Part shown: positions 41,076-50,350 of the stretch, one piece after another
Layout of the letters: each line of letters opens with the position of its first letter
How positions within the stretch are numbered: position 1 is the first letter of the stretch
From: Streptomyces coacervatus
Lineage (GTDB): Bacteria; Actinomycetota; Actinomycetes; Streptomycetales; Streptomycetaceae
DNA length: 64,000 nucleotides
Direction of reading: 5' to 3'
NCBI RefSeq assembly: GCF_029223485.1
Contig: NZ_JARHTP010000025.1
Span: 62,001 to 126,000 of the forward strand
The notes under the pieces: model-generated
Told to the model about the DNA's origin: nothing
Database searches by the model: none
Seen by the model: only the letters and a program-made list of their open reading frames with translations
Position numbers and translations under genes: made by a program

Positions 41076-43348
41076 TTGGCGTCACCCTTTTTCTGCTCGG
41101 CGCCCTTCTGCTTCTCCTTCTCCACGCTGATCCCGCCCCGCATATGGGCGCTGCGCAGGGTGGAGAGCATCCCGGAGATCTCCTCGGGGCTGCGGTCGGG
41201 CGTGGCCTCGGCGGGAGCCGGCCGCTCCGGCCGGTCCGTCTCGCTGACGGCATCCGAAATCGCGCTGCGCTGCGGCCGCTTGACGAGCCCGTTACGGGTA
41301 CGGGCGGCAGAGTTGCCTTTCCCACCCGCGCTCTTGCTTTCGCCCACCTCTGTGCTGCCTTTCACCTCGGCCGCGACCGTGACGAGCTCCTCGGCGGGCG
41401 CCGGCTCCTCCTTGCGCGGAGCGGGAACCACCGGCTTGTCCCCGCTCTGCTGCTGCGCAGCCTCCGTCAGCAGCGACACCGGAATCAGCACCCGGGCGAC
41501 CACTCCGGCCGCCGGCCCTTCGCCGAGCCGTACCTCGATACCGCACTTGCGGGCGAGCGCGCCGACCACGAAGTGGCCCAGGAACCGGGTCGGTTCGGCC
41601 ATGAAACTGGCCGTGCCGGACAGTCGTACGTTCGCCTCGGCGAGCGCCTGGGTGTCCATGCCGAGCCCGTGGTCGACGATCGCGACGAGATAGCCGGCGC
41701 TGGTGCGCCGACCCTCGATCTCCACGTCGGAGTCCGGCGGTGAGTAGCTCAGCGCGTTCTCGATCAACTCGGCGAGCAGATGGGCGACTTCGGCGACGAC
41801 GGAGCCGCTGATGTGCGCGGGTTCGATCCGGCGCAGGGTGACCCGGCGGTACTCCTCGACCTCGGCGAGCGAGGCGCGCAGGACGTCGGTGACGGCCAGC
41901 GGGGTGGCCCAGGGACGGGGGCCGGCCTCGCCCGCCAGCACCAGCAGGCTCTCGGCGTTGCGACGCATACGCGTGGCGAGGTGGTCCAGTTCGAAGAGGT
42001 TGGCGAGGGTGGCCGGGTCGGCGTCCTCGTGCTCCAGCTTGTTGATGAAGCTGATCTGACGGCGTACCAGGTTCTGGTTGCGGCGGCCGAGGCTGACCAG
42101 CGAGTCGGTGGCGTTGCGGCGCAGCACGGCCTGTTCGGTCGCGAGGTCGAAGGCGGCCCGCTGGACGCGGTCGAACGCCTCGGCGACGTCCCGGACTTCG
42201 GCGCCGGCCCTGTGGGTCACGGTGAGCGAGGCGGGCGGCTCGGGACTCTCCCCGGAGCTCGCGTCCTGTACGGCGGCGACGGCGCGCGGCAGTCGCTCAC
42301 CGGCCACCTCCCGTGCCTGCTGGGCAAGTTCGGCGAGCGGCGCGGAGACGGACCGTACGCAGTCGAGGGCGAGCGCACCGAGAGCGCCGACGGTGCCGAG
42401 GGCGAGCAGCACGAACAGCAGCAGATCCCGCTGGGCGGTGCTCTCCAGTGCGGCGGCGCGGTTCTCGACGTCGGCGCCGAGCGAGATCTGCACCGCCCGC
42501 AGCCCGTTGATGGTGGAGGTCGTGGTGTCCCACCAGGCCATGGGCGGGAGGTCGGACGGGTCCAGCCTGCCGTCGCCGTGCACGGCGACGCTCTCGTAGG
42601 CCAGCATGCGCTCCGCGTCCGGAGTGGTCAGGGCCTCGTCCAGGCGCCGTTCCTGGGCGGCGGTCGCCGAGCGCGGGAAGGCGGCGAGGGCGGCCTGGCG
42701 GCCGGCCCGGATCTGCAGGAAGCGGCTGTAGTCGTCGCCGCGGAACCTGCCGCCGGAGGCGCGCACCGAGCCGAGCACGATGGCGCGTTCCTCGCCGGTG
42801 AACTCCTTGGCATTGCCGAGGACTTGGAGCGCCTGGTAGGCGTCGCGCAGGGTCCCGTCGCGCACCGCGTCGAGGCCGAGGTCGAGCCGGTCGAGGACGG
42901 TGATCGTGGTGGTGAAGTAGTCGAAGGTGTCCTTCACCACGCCGGTCCCGTCGTCGGCGTCCCTGCGGATGCCGGCGAGACCGTCGAGCCGCCCGAGGGA
43001 CTCGCGCACGGAGCCGGCGGCCGCGTCGTCGCGCCCCTTCAGCGCCTTGTCGAGCTCGGCGCGCGCGGTGTCGGTGGCCTTGCGCTGGGCGGGCAGCCGG
43101 GCCTTGAACTGCCCGACTCCGCCCACGTATCCGGTGGTGAGGCCGCGCTCCTTCTGCAGCTCGTGGACCAGGCCCTGGAGGGTGATCTCCAGCCGTGCGT
43201 TCCTGTCGGTGGCGGATGCGTTGCGGTAGGCGGAGATCTGCTGGGCGGTCGCGACGCCGAGCAGCGCCAGCAGGACCGCAAGGGCGAGGATCAGGATCCG
43301 CAGCAGCCTGGTGCGAATGGAGGTGGTCGCTTTTGCTGTGACGTCCAC
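41072..43348 (-). CDS. cvnA: Conservon sensor kinase-like CvnA with NIT domain
   Basis: 758 residues. The first helix is at ~15-36. The extracytoplasmic nitrate/nitrite-sensing-type NIT domain is marked by ELQKERGLTTGYVGG. A second helix at ~315-335 is followed by HAMP-like and dimerisation regions (RRQISFINKLEHEDADPATL). The HATPase_c domain has ELIENALSYSPPDSDVEIEG (N box), VDHGLGMD (G1) and a further G box. The C-terminus is a Lys/Glu-rich disordered tail. A clear H-box phosphoacceptor was not seen, as is usual for CvnA. It senses an external signal for the conservon GTPase. Confidence 0.92.
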   Translation of the reverse strand: MDVTAKATTSIRTRLLRILILALAVLLALLGVATAQQISAYRNASATDRNARLEITLQGLVHELQKERGLTTGYVGGVGQFKARLPAQRKATDTARAELDKALKGRDDAAAGSVRESLGRLDGLAGIRRDADDGTGVVKDTFDYFTTTITVLDRLDLGLDAVRDGTLRDAYQALQVLGNAKEFTGEERAIVLGSVRASGGRFRGDDYSRFLQIRAGRQAALAAFPRSATAAQERRLDEALTTPDAERMLAYESVAVHGDGRLDPSDLPPMAWWDTTTSTINGLRAVQISLGADVENRAAALESTAQRDLLLFVLLALGTVGALGALALDCVRSVSAPLAELAQQAREVAGERLPRAVAAVQDASSGESPEPPASLTVTHRAGAEVRDVAEAFDRVQRAAFDLATEQAVLRRNATDSLVSLGRRNQNLVRRQISFINKLEHEDADPATLANLFELDHLATRMRRNAESLLVLAGEAGPRPWATPLAVTDVLRASLAEVEEYRRVTLRRIEPAHISGSVVAEVAHLLAELIENALSYSPPDSDVEIEGRRTSAGYLVAIVDHGLGMDTQALAEANVRLSGTASFMAEPTRFLGHFVVGALARKCGIEVRLGEGPAAGVVARVLIPVSLLTEAAQQQSGDKPVVPAPRKEEPAPAEELVTVAAEVKGSTEVGESKSAGGKGNSAARTRNGLVKRPQRSAISDAVSETDRPERPAPAEATPDRSPEEISGMLSTLRSAHMRGGISVEKEKQKGAEQKKGDAK

Positions 43349-43825
43349 TGAAGTGCCTTATGTGGGTGGCGAGTTGGGGCAGGGGGAAATGGTTCTACTT
43401 CCGCCCAACGACCTTTCGGGGCACCGGTCACCAGATCATGTTCTTCTTTTACGCCGCGGACACAGGATCTTCGGGAAGCGCCAGGTGGTCACTGAGCACG
43501 GCGCATTCCGTATACGACACCTGCGGTAACCGGACCAGCAGCCGCAGTCGCAGCCGTCACACCCATCACAGCAGTCGCGGACAGGGTCCCGTTCACCCGA
43601 ACGCACCACCCGTCACCCAAACGCCGTGAAGAATCATATTTCACTCACAGTCAGCATCCGCGTACAGCAAGACCCTTGGGGGACGCGGGCTCTCGACGGA
43701 TTCGCTCTGCACCAGTACCGTCACAAACCCCCCGTGCGGCGTCTATCCACTTGGCGCGCCAACCGCATCATGGATGACCATAGGGATGCGGAAAGCAAGA
43801 AGGACCGCTGTGAGAGGAGGCGTCC
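43349..43825. other. Divergent intergenic region cvnA / sflA
   Basis: 477 nt with no gene that I can support on either strand; the ORFs here lack ribosome sites or family features. It must contain the promoters for the conservon (leftward) and sflA (rightward). A run of CAGTCGCAG/CAGCCGCAG steps (~43535-43560) is weakly repetitive. GAGAGGAGG lies just before the sflA start. Confidence 0.5.
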
Positions 43826-44266
43826 ATGGGATCGGTACGCAAGGCAAGTGCCTGGCTTGGCCTCGTTGACGACAACGATGACGAGCGTTACTACGACGAC
43901 GACTACTCCGAAGGGACCGAGCAGCCCGGGGATGCCTGGGTCACCGACCCTCGGGTGAAGGTGGCCTCGGAGGCCGCCGAGGAGAAGGACCGTCGTATCG
44001 GCACGGTGACCCCGGACAGCTTCCGGGACGCCCGCGCCATCGGCGAGCTGTTCCGTGAGGGCGTCCCGGTCATCGTGAACCTGACGGCCATGGAGGCGTC
44101 CGACGCCAAGCGCGTCGTCGACTTCGCGGCGGGGCTCATCTTCGGTCTGCGCGGTTCGATCGACCGCGTCTCCAACCGCGTGTTCCTGCTGACGCCCGCC
44201 GACACGGAAATCGTCAGCGGGGAGCCGGCGCAGCGCCGTTCGGACGGTTTCTTCAACCAGAGCTGA
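43826..44266 (+). CDS. sflA: SepF-like cell division protein SflA
   Basis: 146 residues with GAGAGGAGG 6 nt upstream of ATG 43826. An N-terminal amphipathic helix (MGSVRKASAWLGLV) and an acidic linker lead to the SepF (DUF552) domain: RDARAIGELFREGVPVIVNLTAMEASDAKRVVDFAAGL is the conserved core, ending VFLLTP. SepF binds FtsZ and the membrane. Streptomycetes carry extra SepF-like proteins that affect sporulation and tip growth. The position next to this acyl-CoA dehydrogenase and away from ftsZ fits SflA (SCO1749, from memory), not the main SepF. Confidence 0.85.
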   Translation: MGSVRKASAWLGLVDDNDDERYYDDDYSEGTEQPGDAWVTDPRVKVASEAAEEKDRRIGTVTPDSFRDARAIGELFREGVPVIVNLTAMEASDAKRVVDFAAGLIFGLRGSIDRVSNRVFLLTPADTEIVSGEPAQRRSDGFFNQS

Positions 44267-44291
44267 GGCAGGGCCGCTCACCGGCCCTGCC
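44267..44291. terminator. Bidirectional terminator hairpin
   Basis: 9-bp stem GGCAGGGCC / GGCCCTGCC with a 7-nt loop immediately after the sflA stop and 12 nt before the convergent dehydrogenase stop. Confidence 0.82.
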
Positions 44292-44303
44292 CCCGCGCAG
44301 GGT

Positions 44304-45494
44304 TTACCGGAAGGCGTCGAGTCCGGTGAGCGCCTTGCCCAGTACGAGCTGGTGCATCTCGACGGTGCCTTCGTACGTCAGCACCGACTCGAGGTTGGTC
44401 GCGTGCCGCATGACGGGGTATTCGAGCGAGATCCCGTTGGCGCCGAGGATGGTCCGTGACGTACGGCAGATCTCGATCGCCTCTCGTACGTTGTTGAGCT
44501 TGCCGAAGCTGACCTGCTCGGGACGCAGGCGGCCGGCGTCCATGCGCCGCCCCAGATGGTGGGCGAGCAGAATCCCCTTGTGCAGTTCGACCGCCATGTC
44601 GGCGAGTTTGGCCTGGGTGAGCTGGAATCCCCCGATGGGCCGCCCGAACTGCTCCCGTGACTTCGCATAGTCGACGGCGGCCTCGAAACAGCTGCGGGCC
44701 GCGCCCATGGCTCCCCACACGATGCCGTAGCGGGCGTGCGAGAGACAGCTGAGCGGTCCCTTGAGGCCGACGACCTCCGGCAGTACGGCATCGGCGGGCA
44801 ACCGTACGTCGTCGAGGACGAGTTCGCTGGTGACGCTGGCCCGCAGGGACCACTTGTGCTTGATCTCCGGCGCGGAGAACCCGGCGCTGTCGGTGGGCAC
44901 GACGAATCCGCGGATCCCGTCCTCCGTCTGGGCCCACACCACGGCGACGGCTGCCACGGACCCGTTGGTGATCCACATCTTCCGCCCGTTGAGGACCCAG
45001 TCGCCGCCGTCCCGCTTGGCGTGCGTCCGCATCGAGGCGGGGTCGGACCCGTGATCGGGCTCGGTCAGCCCGAAGCACCCGATGGCCTCGCCGGCGGCCA
45101 TACGAGGAAGCCAGTGCTGCTTCTGCTCCTCGCTCCCGAACCGGTGGATGGCGTACATGGCAAGGGACCCCTGCACGGACACAAGGGACCGGATCCCGGA
45201 GTCGGCAGCCTCCAACTCCAGGCAGGCAAGCCCGTATTGCACAGCGCTGGCCCCCGCACACCCGTACCCACTGAGCGACATACCGAGGGCACCGATGCCA
45301 CCGAGTTCACGGGCGAGCTCCCGGATCTGAGGCAGCTCACCCTTCTCGTACCAGTCGGCGATGTACGGCAGAACGCGGTCGGCCGCCCAGGCGCGCACGG
45401 TGTCACGGACGGCCAGATCCTCGGGTTCCAGCAGGTCGTCGATGCCGAGGGGATCGGCCGGGTCAAACGGGGGCAGTTTCGAGGACGCAGACAT
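44304..45494 (-). CDS. Acyl-CoA dehydrogenase, glutaryl-CoA dehydrogenase type
   Basis: 396 residues from ATG 45494. The FAD-binding acyl-CoA dehydrogenase fold shows GCFGLTEPDHGSDPASM and WVLNGRKMWITNGSVA. The C-terminal catalytic segment is VLTYEGTVEMHQLVLGKALTG, with the base Glu in YEGT, the arrangement of glutaryl-CoA dehydrogenase (Lys/Trp degradation: glutaryl-CoA to crotonyl-CoA and CO2). Arg in WSLRASVTSELVLDDV contacts the substrate carboxylate in that group. It stands alone. A 15-nt inverted repeat lies 25 nt before its start. Confidence 0.85.
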   Translation of the reverse strand: MSASSKLPPFDPADPLGIDDLLEPEDLAVRDTVRAWAADRVLPYIADWYEKGELPQIRELARELGGIGALGMSLSGYGCAGASAVQYGLACLELEAADSGIRSLVSVQGSLAMYAIHRFGSEEQKQHWLPRMAAGEAIGCFGLTEPDHGSDPASMRTHAKRDGGDWVLNGRKMWITNGSVAAVAVVWAQTEDGIRGFVVPTDSAGFSAPEIKHKWSLRASVTSELVLDDVRLPADAVLPEVVGLKGPLSCLSHARYGIVWGAMGAARSCFEAAVDYAKSREQFGRPIGGFQLTQAKLADMAVELHKGILLAHHLGRRMDAGRLRPEQVSFGKLNNVREAIEICRTSRTILGANGISLEYPVMRHATNLESVLTYEGTVEMHQLVLGKALTGLDAFR

Positions 45495-45518
45495 AGGACC
45501 CTCCGGCACGCACGAAAA

Positions 45519-45533
45519 ACTAGCACCGCTAGT
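45519..45533. promoter_or_regulatory. Inverted repeat, candidate operator
   Basis: ACTAGC-ACC-GCTAGT, a perfect 6-bp inverted repeat spaced by 3 nt, centred ~32 nt upstream of the dehydrogenase ATG, where it would overlap the promoter. The regulator is unknown; TetR-type proteins use such sites. Confidence 0.45.
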
Positions 45534-45582
45534 CAGGACTCTGGCCCGACGTTACGGTGCAGTGTCGCCTACGTCCAGTGTC

Positions 45583-45637
45583 ACGCCCCCAAAGGGGCGC
45601 GGGGAACTGCGCGACCAGCCACGATGGCGCCGCAGAC
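45583..45637 (+). repeat. Dispersed intergenic repeat, copy B3
   Basis: GCCCCC-AAA-GGGGC hairpin, then the core GGGGCGCGGGGAACTGCGCG and ACCAGCCACGATGG. It lies 12 nt past the MFS gene stop (opposite strand) and upstream of the dehydrogenase promoter. Confidence 0.88.
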
Positions 45638-45649
45638 AAGGAAGGACAG

Positions 45650-47251
45650 TCAGGCCGAGACCCGGGAGTCCGCAACTTCCCGAGGCGCGGGCAGCTCCAC
45701 CGGCGCCGCAGGCTCCCCGCAGTGCATGACCCGCGGCAACCGCAACGCCATCACCGCACCCAACAGCAACAGCACCGCGCTGACCAGCAGCGTCACATGC
45801 AGCCCGTGCACAAAGGAGTCCCGCGCGGCCCGCCGCAGGGCCACCCCGACGGGCCCGCCCAGCTGTGCGGCAACCTGGTACGCCTCGCCCAGCGAATGCC
45901 CCGCCGAGGCCGAGGCCGACGCCGGGACACCGGGAACGGACGACAGCCCCGGCGCGTACGCCGCGTTCATCACGCTCCCGAGCAGCGCTATACCGATCCC
46001 CGCCCCCAGTTGGTAGGAGGTCTCGCCGATCGCCGCCGCCCCACCGGCCTGCGCGGGCGGAGCCTCGCTCAGCATCGACTCGTACGCCCCGAAGAGCGTC
46101 GTCTCCAGGCCGAAGCCCAGCAGCAGGAACGCGGCCACCATCAGCCCCGCGTTGTCCGTCCCGCCCATCACGGTCAGCAGCACCACGGCCCCGGCCGTCA
46201 GGCAGAACCCGAAGCACACCATCCGGCGCGGGCCGAAGCGGCGCAGCAGCCGCGCCCCCGCCAGTCCCGCCGCCATCGCCGCGAACGTCAGCGGCAGCAG
46301 TCGTAGCCCCGTCTCCAGCGGCGACAGCCCCAGCACCAGCTGCAGATACTGCGCCGCGATCAGCTCAAGACCCACCAGCGCGAGCATCGCCAGCACGATG
46401 CAGCCCACGGCGGTGCTGAACGCGGGACGGGCGAACATCCCCAGGTCCACGAGCGGGTGCGTACGGCGCCGCTGACGTCGTACGAAAAGGACGAGCAGCA
46501 CCGCGCCCACGAGCAGCGGCACCACGGTGAAACCGCCCGGCTCGCCGCCGCCCAGCCGCTTCACGCCCAGCACAACACCGAACAGCCCGGCCGCGGCCAT
46601 GAGTGCACCGACCACGTCCCAGGGGCCGTCGCCGGCGCCCCGCGACTCGGGCAGCAGCAGCCGGCCCACCGGCAGGCTGACCAGCATCAGCGGGATGTTG
46701 ACGAGGAAGACCGACCCCCACCAGAAGTGCTCCAGCAGGAAGCCGCCGAGGAGCGGTCCGACCGCCGCGCCGACCGCGGCGACCGCGCTCCAGACGCCGA
46801 TCGCGAGTGCCCGCTCACGCCGGTCGGGAAAGACCTGGCGGAGGATCGAGAGCGTCGCGGGCATGATCATCGCGCCGCCGACGCCGAGCAGCGCCCGCGC
46901 GAGGATCAGCACCTGTGGATCGTGGGCGAAGGCCGCGAGGCCGGAGGCGATGCCGAAGAGGCCGTAGCCGAGCAGCAGGATCCTTCTGCGGCCGACCCGG
47001 TCGCCGAGCGTGCCGAAGAGGATCAGCAGCGAGGCGCAGACGAGGGGGTAGACGTCGACGATCCAGAGCAGTTCTATCGCGCCGGGCTTGAGGTCCTCGG
47101 TGACGGCGGGGACCGCCACATGCAGCACGGTCGCGTCGACCGCGACCAGCAGCAGGCTCACACAGAGGACGACGAGGACGACCCAGCGGTTGGCACCGGC
47201 CCCGGCCGCCCGGCGGCGCAGCGCAGCGGCGGCCGTGGTCGTCCCGGACAT
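45650..47251 (-). CDS. MFS drug exporter, DHA2 (14-TM) family
   Basis: 533 residues from ATG 47251 with GGGAGGT upstream. Fourteen hydrophobic segments are visible. DHA2 marks are motif D1 near the first helix (LLVAVDATVLHVAVPAV), motif A GTLGDRVGRRRILLLGYG and motif C GVWSAVAAVGAAVGPLLGGF (antiporter motif). Such proteins export drugs or dyes by proton exchange; EmrB/LfrA-like actinobacterial transporters are the nearest type. No TetR/MarR gene adjoins it. It is divergent from the membrane mannosyltransferase gene across 260 nt. Confidence 0.92.
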   Translation of the reverse strand: MSGTTTAAAALRRRAAGAGANRWVVLVVLCVSLLLVAVDATVLHVAVPAVTEDLKPGAIELLWIVDVYPLVCASLLILFGTLGDRVGRRRILLLGYGLFGIASGLAAFAHDPQVLILARALLGVGGAMIMPATLSILRQVFPDRRERALAIGVWSAVAAVGAAVGPLLGGFLLEHFWWGSVFLVNIPLMLVSLPVGRLLLPESRGAGDGPWDVVGALMAAAGLFGVVLGVKRLGGGEPGGFTVVPLLVGAVLLVLFVRRQRRRTHPLVDLGMFARPAFSTAVGCIVLAMLALVGLELIAAQYLQLVLGLSPLETGLRLLPLTFAAMAAGLAGARLLRRFGPRRMVCFGFCLTAGAVVLLTVMGGTDNAGLMVAAFLLLGFGLETTLFGAYESMLSEAPPAQAGGAAAIGETSYQLGAGIGIALLGSVMNAAYAPGLSSVPGVPASASASAGHSLGEAYQVAAQLGGPVGVALRRAARDSFVHGLHVTLLVSAVLLLLGAVMALRLPRVMHCGEPAAPVELPAPREVADSRVSA

Positions 47252-47511
47252 GTACGTACCTCCCAGATGTTCCCTCGCGGTCGGCGGGCACACGGGGTGG
47301 GGACTCCCCGTGATCTCGGCCGGAGAGGAGCGGTGATCTCCGGCCCGCGCAACGAAGGCGAGTGACACGTCAGCGTACGCGAGTTCGTGTAAAGGTCACG
47401 TGGCGGACCTCTCAGACTTCGCACAGACCCGTGTGGCGTACGCCACTCCCCTCCCCCTGGGCCACGCCCAGCCGGGCCCTCCGGTTCCGTCGGCCGTCGA
47501 TAATCGAGCCC

Positions 47512-48762
47512 GTGACCGATCTTGCGACGCGCGCCGCGCCACCCACCGTCACGGCCCTGCGCCGTGCGGCCCCGGCCCTCCTCGGGTACGCGGCCGTGCG
47601 CGCCCTGGGCCTGCTGACGCTGGCCCTGTGGAGCGCCGCGCGCGGCAAGAGCGCGTACACGCTGCTCACTGCCCGCTGGGACGCGCTCTGGTACGCGAGG
47701 GTCGCCGACCTCGGTTACGGCTACCAGGTGCGGCTGCCGAACGGCGATGTGCACTCGAATCTGGCCTTCTTCCCGCTGCTGCCCTGGCTGGAGCGGGGCC
47801 TCGCCGCGGTGACCCCGCTGTCGTACGCCGACGCCGGCTTCGTCGTCAGCCTGCTCGCCTCGCTCGCGGCGGCCTGGGGGATCTTCGCTGTCGCGGACCA
47901 TGTGTACGGCCGCAGTGCCGGGGTGTTCGCCGTGCTGCTGTGGGCCGTGCTGCCCGTCGGGATCGTGCAGTCGATGGCGTACAGCGAGTCGCTGTTCACC
48001 GCGCTCGCCGCCTGGTCGCTGTACGCGGTGCTGACCGGCCGCTGGCTGACGGCGGGCTCGCTGGCCGCGCTGGCGGGGCTGACCCGGCCGGTCGGGCTCG
48101 CGGTCGTCGCGGCCGTGTGGGCGGCCGGGATCGCCTCGTTCGTGCGAGAGCGGAGCACGGCGGACGCGCGCGCTGGCGAATGCGCTCCCGCGCCGCCCGG
48201 GGACGGCCCCACGCGGCGCGTCAGGGCATCCGGCGGCGCCCCGGGCACCCCGAGCGCCCCCACCGCCGTACGACGCGCCCTGGCCATGCTCCTGGCCCCG
48301 CTCGGCGCCGTCGGCTACGTCCTGTGGGTCGGCCACCACACCGGCAAGGGCCCGCTGGGCTACCTGGACGTCCAGGCGGGCTGGCGCAACGGCTTCGACG
48401 GCGGCCTGGCCTTCGCCCGCTTCGTCGCCGACAAGTTCACGTCGTTTCCGGAGGCGCTCGCGGGCGTCGGGCTGATCGTCGGGGTCGGAGGGGTGGTCTG
48501 GCTGTACGTCGTCTGCGTACGGCAGCGGCAGCCGCTCCCGCTGCTGGTGTACGCGGGCGTGGTCACCGCGCTCGCCCTGTGCGCGTCGAGCTATTTCGGC
48601 TCGAAACCGCGGCTGCTGCTGCCGGCCTTCCCGCTGCTGCTGCCCCTTGCCCTGGCCCTGTCCCGGCTGCGTACCTCCAGGTCGGCACTGGTGGTGGGCG
48701 GTGTCGCGGTGGCATCGGCCGTGTACGGAGCGTTCTGGCTGAACGGTTCCGGCCCTCCATGA
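47512..48762 (+). CDS. PIG-V/Gpi18-like membrane mannosyltransferase
   Basis: 416 residues from GTG 47512; the longer frame to 47362 covers the divergent promoter region. About ten helices are present. PIG-V family signatures are TARWDALWYARVADLGYGY (first periplasmic loop, with catalytic Asp) and LAFFPLLPWLERGLA. An Arg/Pro-rich cytoplasmic loop (~208-255) splits the membrane parts, and the C-half keeps SSYFGSKPRLLLPAFPLLLPL. Bacterial members use polyprenyl-phosphate mannose to decorate lipids or proteins; the acceptor is unknown. Confidence 0.78.
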   Translation: MTDLATRAAPPTVTALRRAAPALLGYAAVRALGLLTLALWSAARGKSAYTLLTARWDALWYARVADLGYGYQVRLPNGDVHSNLAFFPLLPWLERGLAAVTPLSYADAGFVVSLLASLAAAWGIFAVADHVYGRSAGVFAVLLWAVLPVGIVQSMAYSESLFTALAAWSLYAVLTGRWLTAGSLAALAGLTRPVGLAVVAAVWAAGIASFVRERSTADARAGECAPAPPGDGPTRRVRASGGAPGTPSAPTAVRRALAMLLAPLGAVGYVLWVGHHTGKGPLGYLDVQAGWRNGFDGGLAFARFVADKFTSFPEALAGVGLIVGVGGVVWLYVVCVRQRQPLPLLVYAGVVTALALCASSYFGSKPRLLLPAFPLLLPLALALSRLRTSRSALVVGGVAVASAVYGAFWLNGSGPP

Positions 48763-49022
48763 TCGACTTGCGGGACCGGGTGGGCTCCGCGCCGGGACCC
48801 GGTGAGCCCCGGGCGAAATCCGCCCCAGCATTCGGTGAACCAATTCATAAGTTCCAGAAAACTGATTCCCGGAATGATCAAAGGAATTGAAGGGAGCGGC
48901 CGCCGGACATTGCGGATTCCTTGGAAATAAACCCGCCCCTGAGAGGAATCCCACATCACATCGTCATCACAAAGCAGCTGAAGAGACGGAGAACTTACCT
49001 CACTCGCTGTAACGTCGATTGG

Positions 49023-50045
49023 GTGCGTACCGAACGAAACCTCACCCGTCTGGACCGGGTGTTCGCCAGGCTGGACCGGGAGCCGGAACGGCCGGCCCAC
49101 ATCGATGTGCCGAAGATGAGCCGGCACCGGGTCGCGTTGCTGACCGGAACCCTGGCCTTCTACCTGGCGATCGTGTGGCTCATCGTGACCACGTCGTGGC
49201 TGGTCCGCTTCGACTGGCAGGTCATGTTCTTCCGGCCCTACCAGCAGTGGGCGGGCATCCACTGGTTCGTCGACTACTACGTGGTCCTCGGCCAGCGCGG
49301 CCCGACCGCGGTGATGGTCGCGGCCTGGCTGGGCTGGCGCTCCTGGCGGCAGCACACACTGCGCCCGCTGCTGACGCTGGGCGCCTCGCTGCTCCTGCTG
49401 AACATCACCGTGGGCGCCGCCAAGTACGGCATGGGCCGCCTCGGCCCGCACTACGCGACCACCATCGGCTCGAACGAGATGGGCCTGGGCGGCGATATAT
49501 TCCCCAGCGGCCACACCGCCAACGCCGTGGTGACCTGGGGAATCCTGGCCTATCTCGCCTCCACCCCGAGAGCCCGCCGCTGGCTGTCCGCCCTCTCCGC
49601 GGTGACCGCGCTGGGCGTGGGCCTGGCCACCGTCTACCTCGGTACGCACTGGCTGAGCGATGTGCTCCTCGGCTGGGCCGCCGGCCTGCTGATCCTGCTG
49701 GCCCTCCCCTGGTGCGAGCCGGGGATCGCCAAGGCCGAGATCGCCCTCTTCGACCTGCGCGACCGCTGGCGCGCCCGCAAGGGGGCCACGGCACCTGCCG
49801 CCCCAATCGGCGCTCCGGTGCCGCTCAAGCCCCGCACGGCCACCGCTCAGGACGAGGCCGCCGCGCGCGAGACGGTCACCTCCGCGGCCCGCTCGGCCCG
49901 GGCGCCCGCCTACCTGGCCCCAGGCCCGCACACGGCCCGCTCGGAGCGCACTCCGGTCACCCCGGTCGGCAGCCGCCGCCCGCCACACTCGGACCGCATC
50001 CCGCGCGGCGCCACGGCCTCCACGGCCCGCCCCCTGGGCGGCTGA
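49023..50045 (+). CDS. PAP2 superfamily membrane phosphatase
   Basis: 340 residues from GTG 49023; an upstream TTG at 48921 is possible but weak. Six helices are present. The PAP2 motifs are KYGMGRLGP, then PSGHTANAV and YLGTHWLSDVLLGW (the last His the nucleophile), intact for a phosphatase of lipid or polyprenyl phosphates. A ~100-residue Arg/Pro/Ala-rich cytoplasmic tail is disordered. It may recycle undecaprenyl pyrophosphate or act on phosphatidate. The 260 nt upstream are relatively AT-rich (48825-49010) and probably carry the promoter. Confidence 0.85.
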   Translation: MRTERNLTRLDRVFARLDREPERPAHIDVPKMSRHRVALLTGTLAFYLAIVWLIVTTSWLVRFDWQVMFFRPYQQWAGIHWFVDYYVVLGQRGPTAVMVAAWLGWRSWRQHTLRPLLTLGASLLLLNITVGAAKYGMGRLGPHYATTIGSNEMGLGGDIFPSGHTANAVVTWGILAYLASTPRARRWLSALSAVTALGVGLATVYLGTHWLSDVLLGWAAGLLILLALPWCEPGIAKAEIALFDLRDRWRARKGATAPAAPIGAPVPLKPRTATAQDEAAARETVTSAARSARAPAYLAPGPHTARSERTPVTPVGSRRPPHSDRIPRGATASTARPLGG

Positions 50046-50090
50046 CCACACGGACAGCGGGGTCGGTACGCACAACCACTCCCGCACGAC

Positions 50091-50126
50091 GAAGGCCCCG
50101 GTTCCCGTTCGGAAACCGGGGCCTTC
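50091..50126. terminator. Bidirectional terminator hairpin
   Basis: 13-bp stem GAAGGCCCCGGTT / AACCGGGGCCTTC with a 10-nt loop, between the PAP2 stop and the convergent inhibitor gene. Confidence 0.88.
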
Positions 50127-50134
50127 GTCAGGTA

Positions 50135-50350
50135 TCAGCCCTTCCAGGCCCGCACCACCCGGCCGTCCTTCACCTCGAAGTTCAGCCGGCCCGTGCGGTA
50201 CTCCATCGTGATGATCGCCCCCGGTGGCAGCGAGCGCACCGTGGACCATCCGCGCTCCCGCGCGCGCCGCTCGGCGCCGGCCGCATCGAGGCCGACATAC
50301 GCGTCCGGACTGTCCTGGGGCTCCGCCTGCGGAGTGGGAATCGGTGCCAT
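50135..50350 (-). CDS. Peptidase inhibitor I78-family protein
   Basis: 71 residues from ATG 50350. The I78 fold is a small two-helix/four-strand protein: DAYVGLDAAGAERRARERG, RSLPPGAIITMEYRTGRLNF and VKDGRVVRAW match it. Known members inhibit serine proteases such as elastase and subtilisin. No signal peptide is seen, so this one would act inside or be released by another route. It could protect against streptogrisin-like proteases, but no direct link is shown. Confidence 0.75.
   Translation of the reverse strand: MAPIPTPQAEPQDSPDAYVGLDAAGAERRARERGWSTVRSLPPGAIITMEYRTGRLNFEVKDGRVVRAWKG

Noticed and set aside
43349..43825. Small ORFs between cvnA and sflA as genes
   Set aside because: No ribosome sites, atypical codon use and no recognisable motif; treated as promoter DNA.
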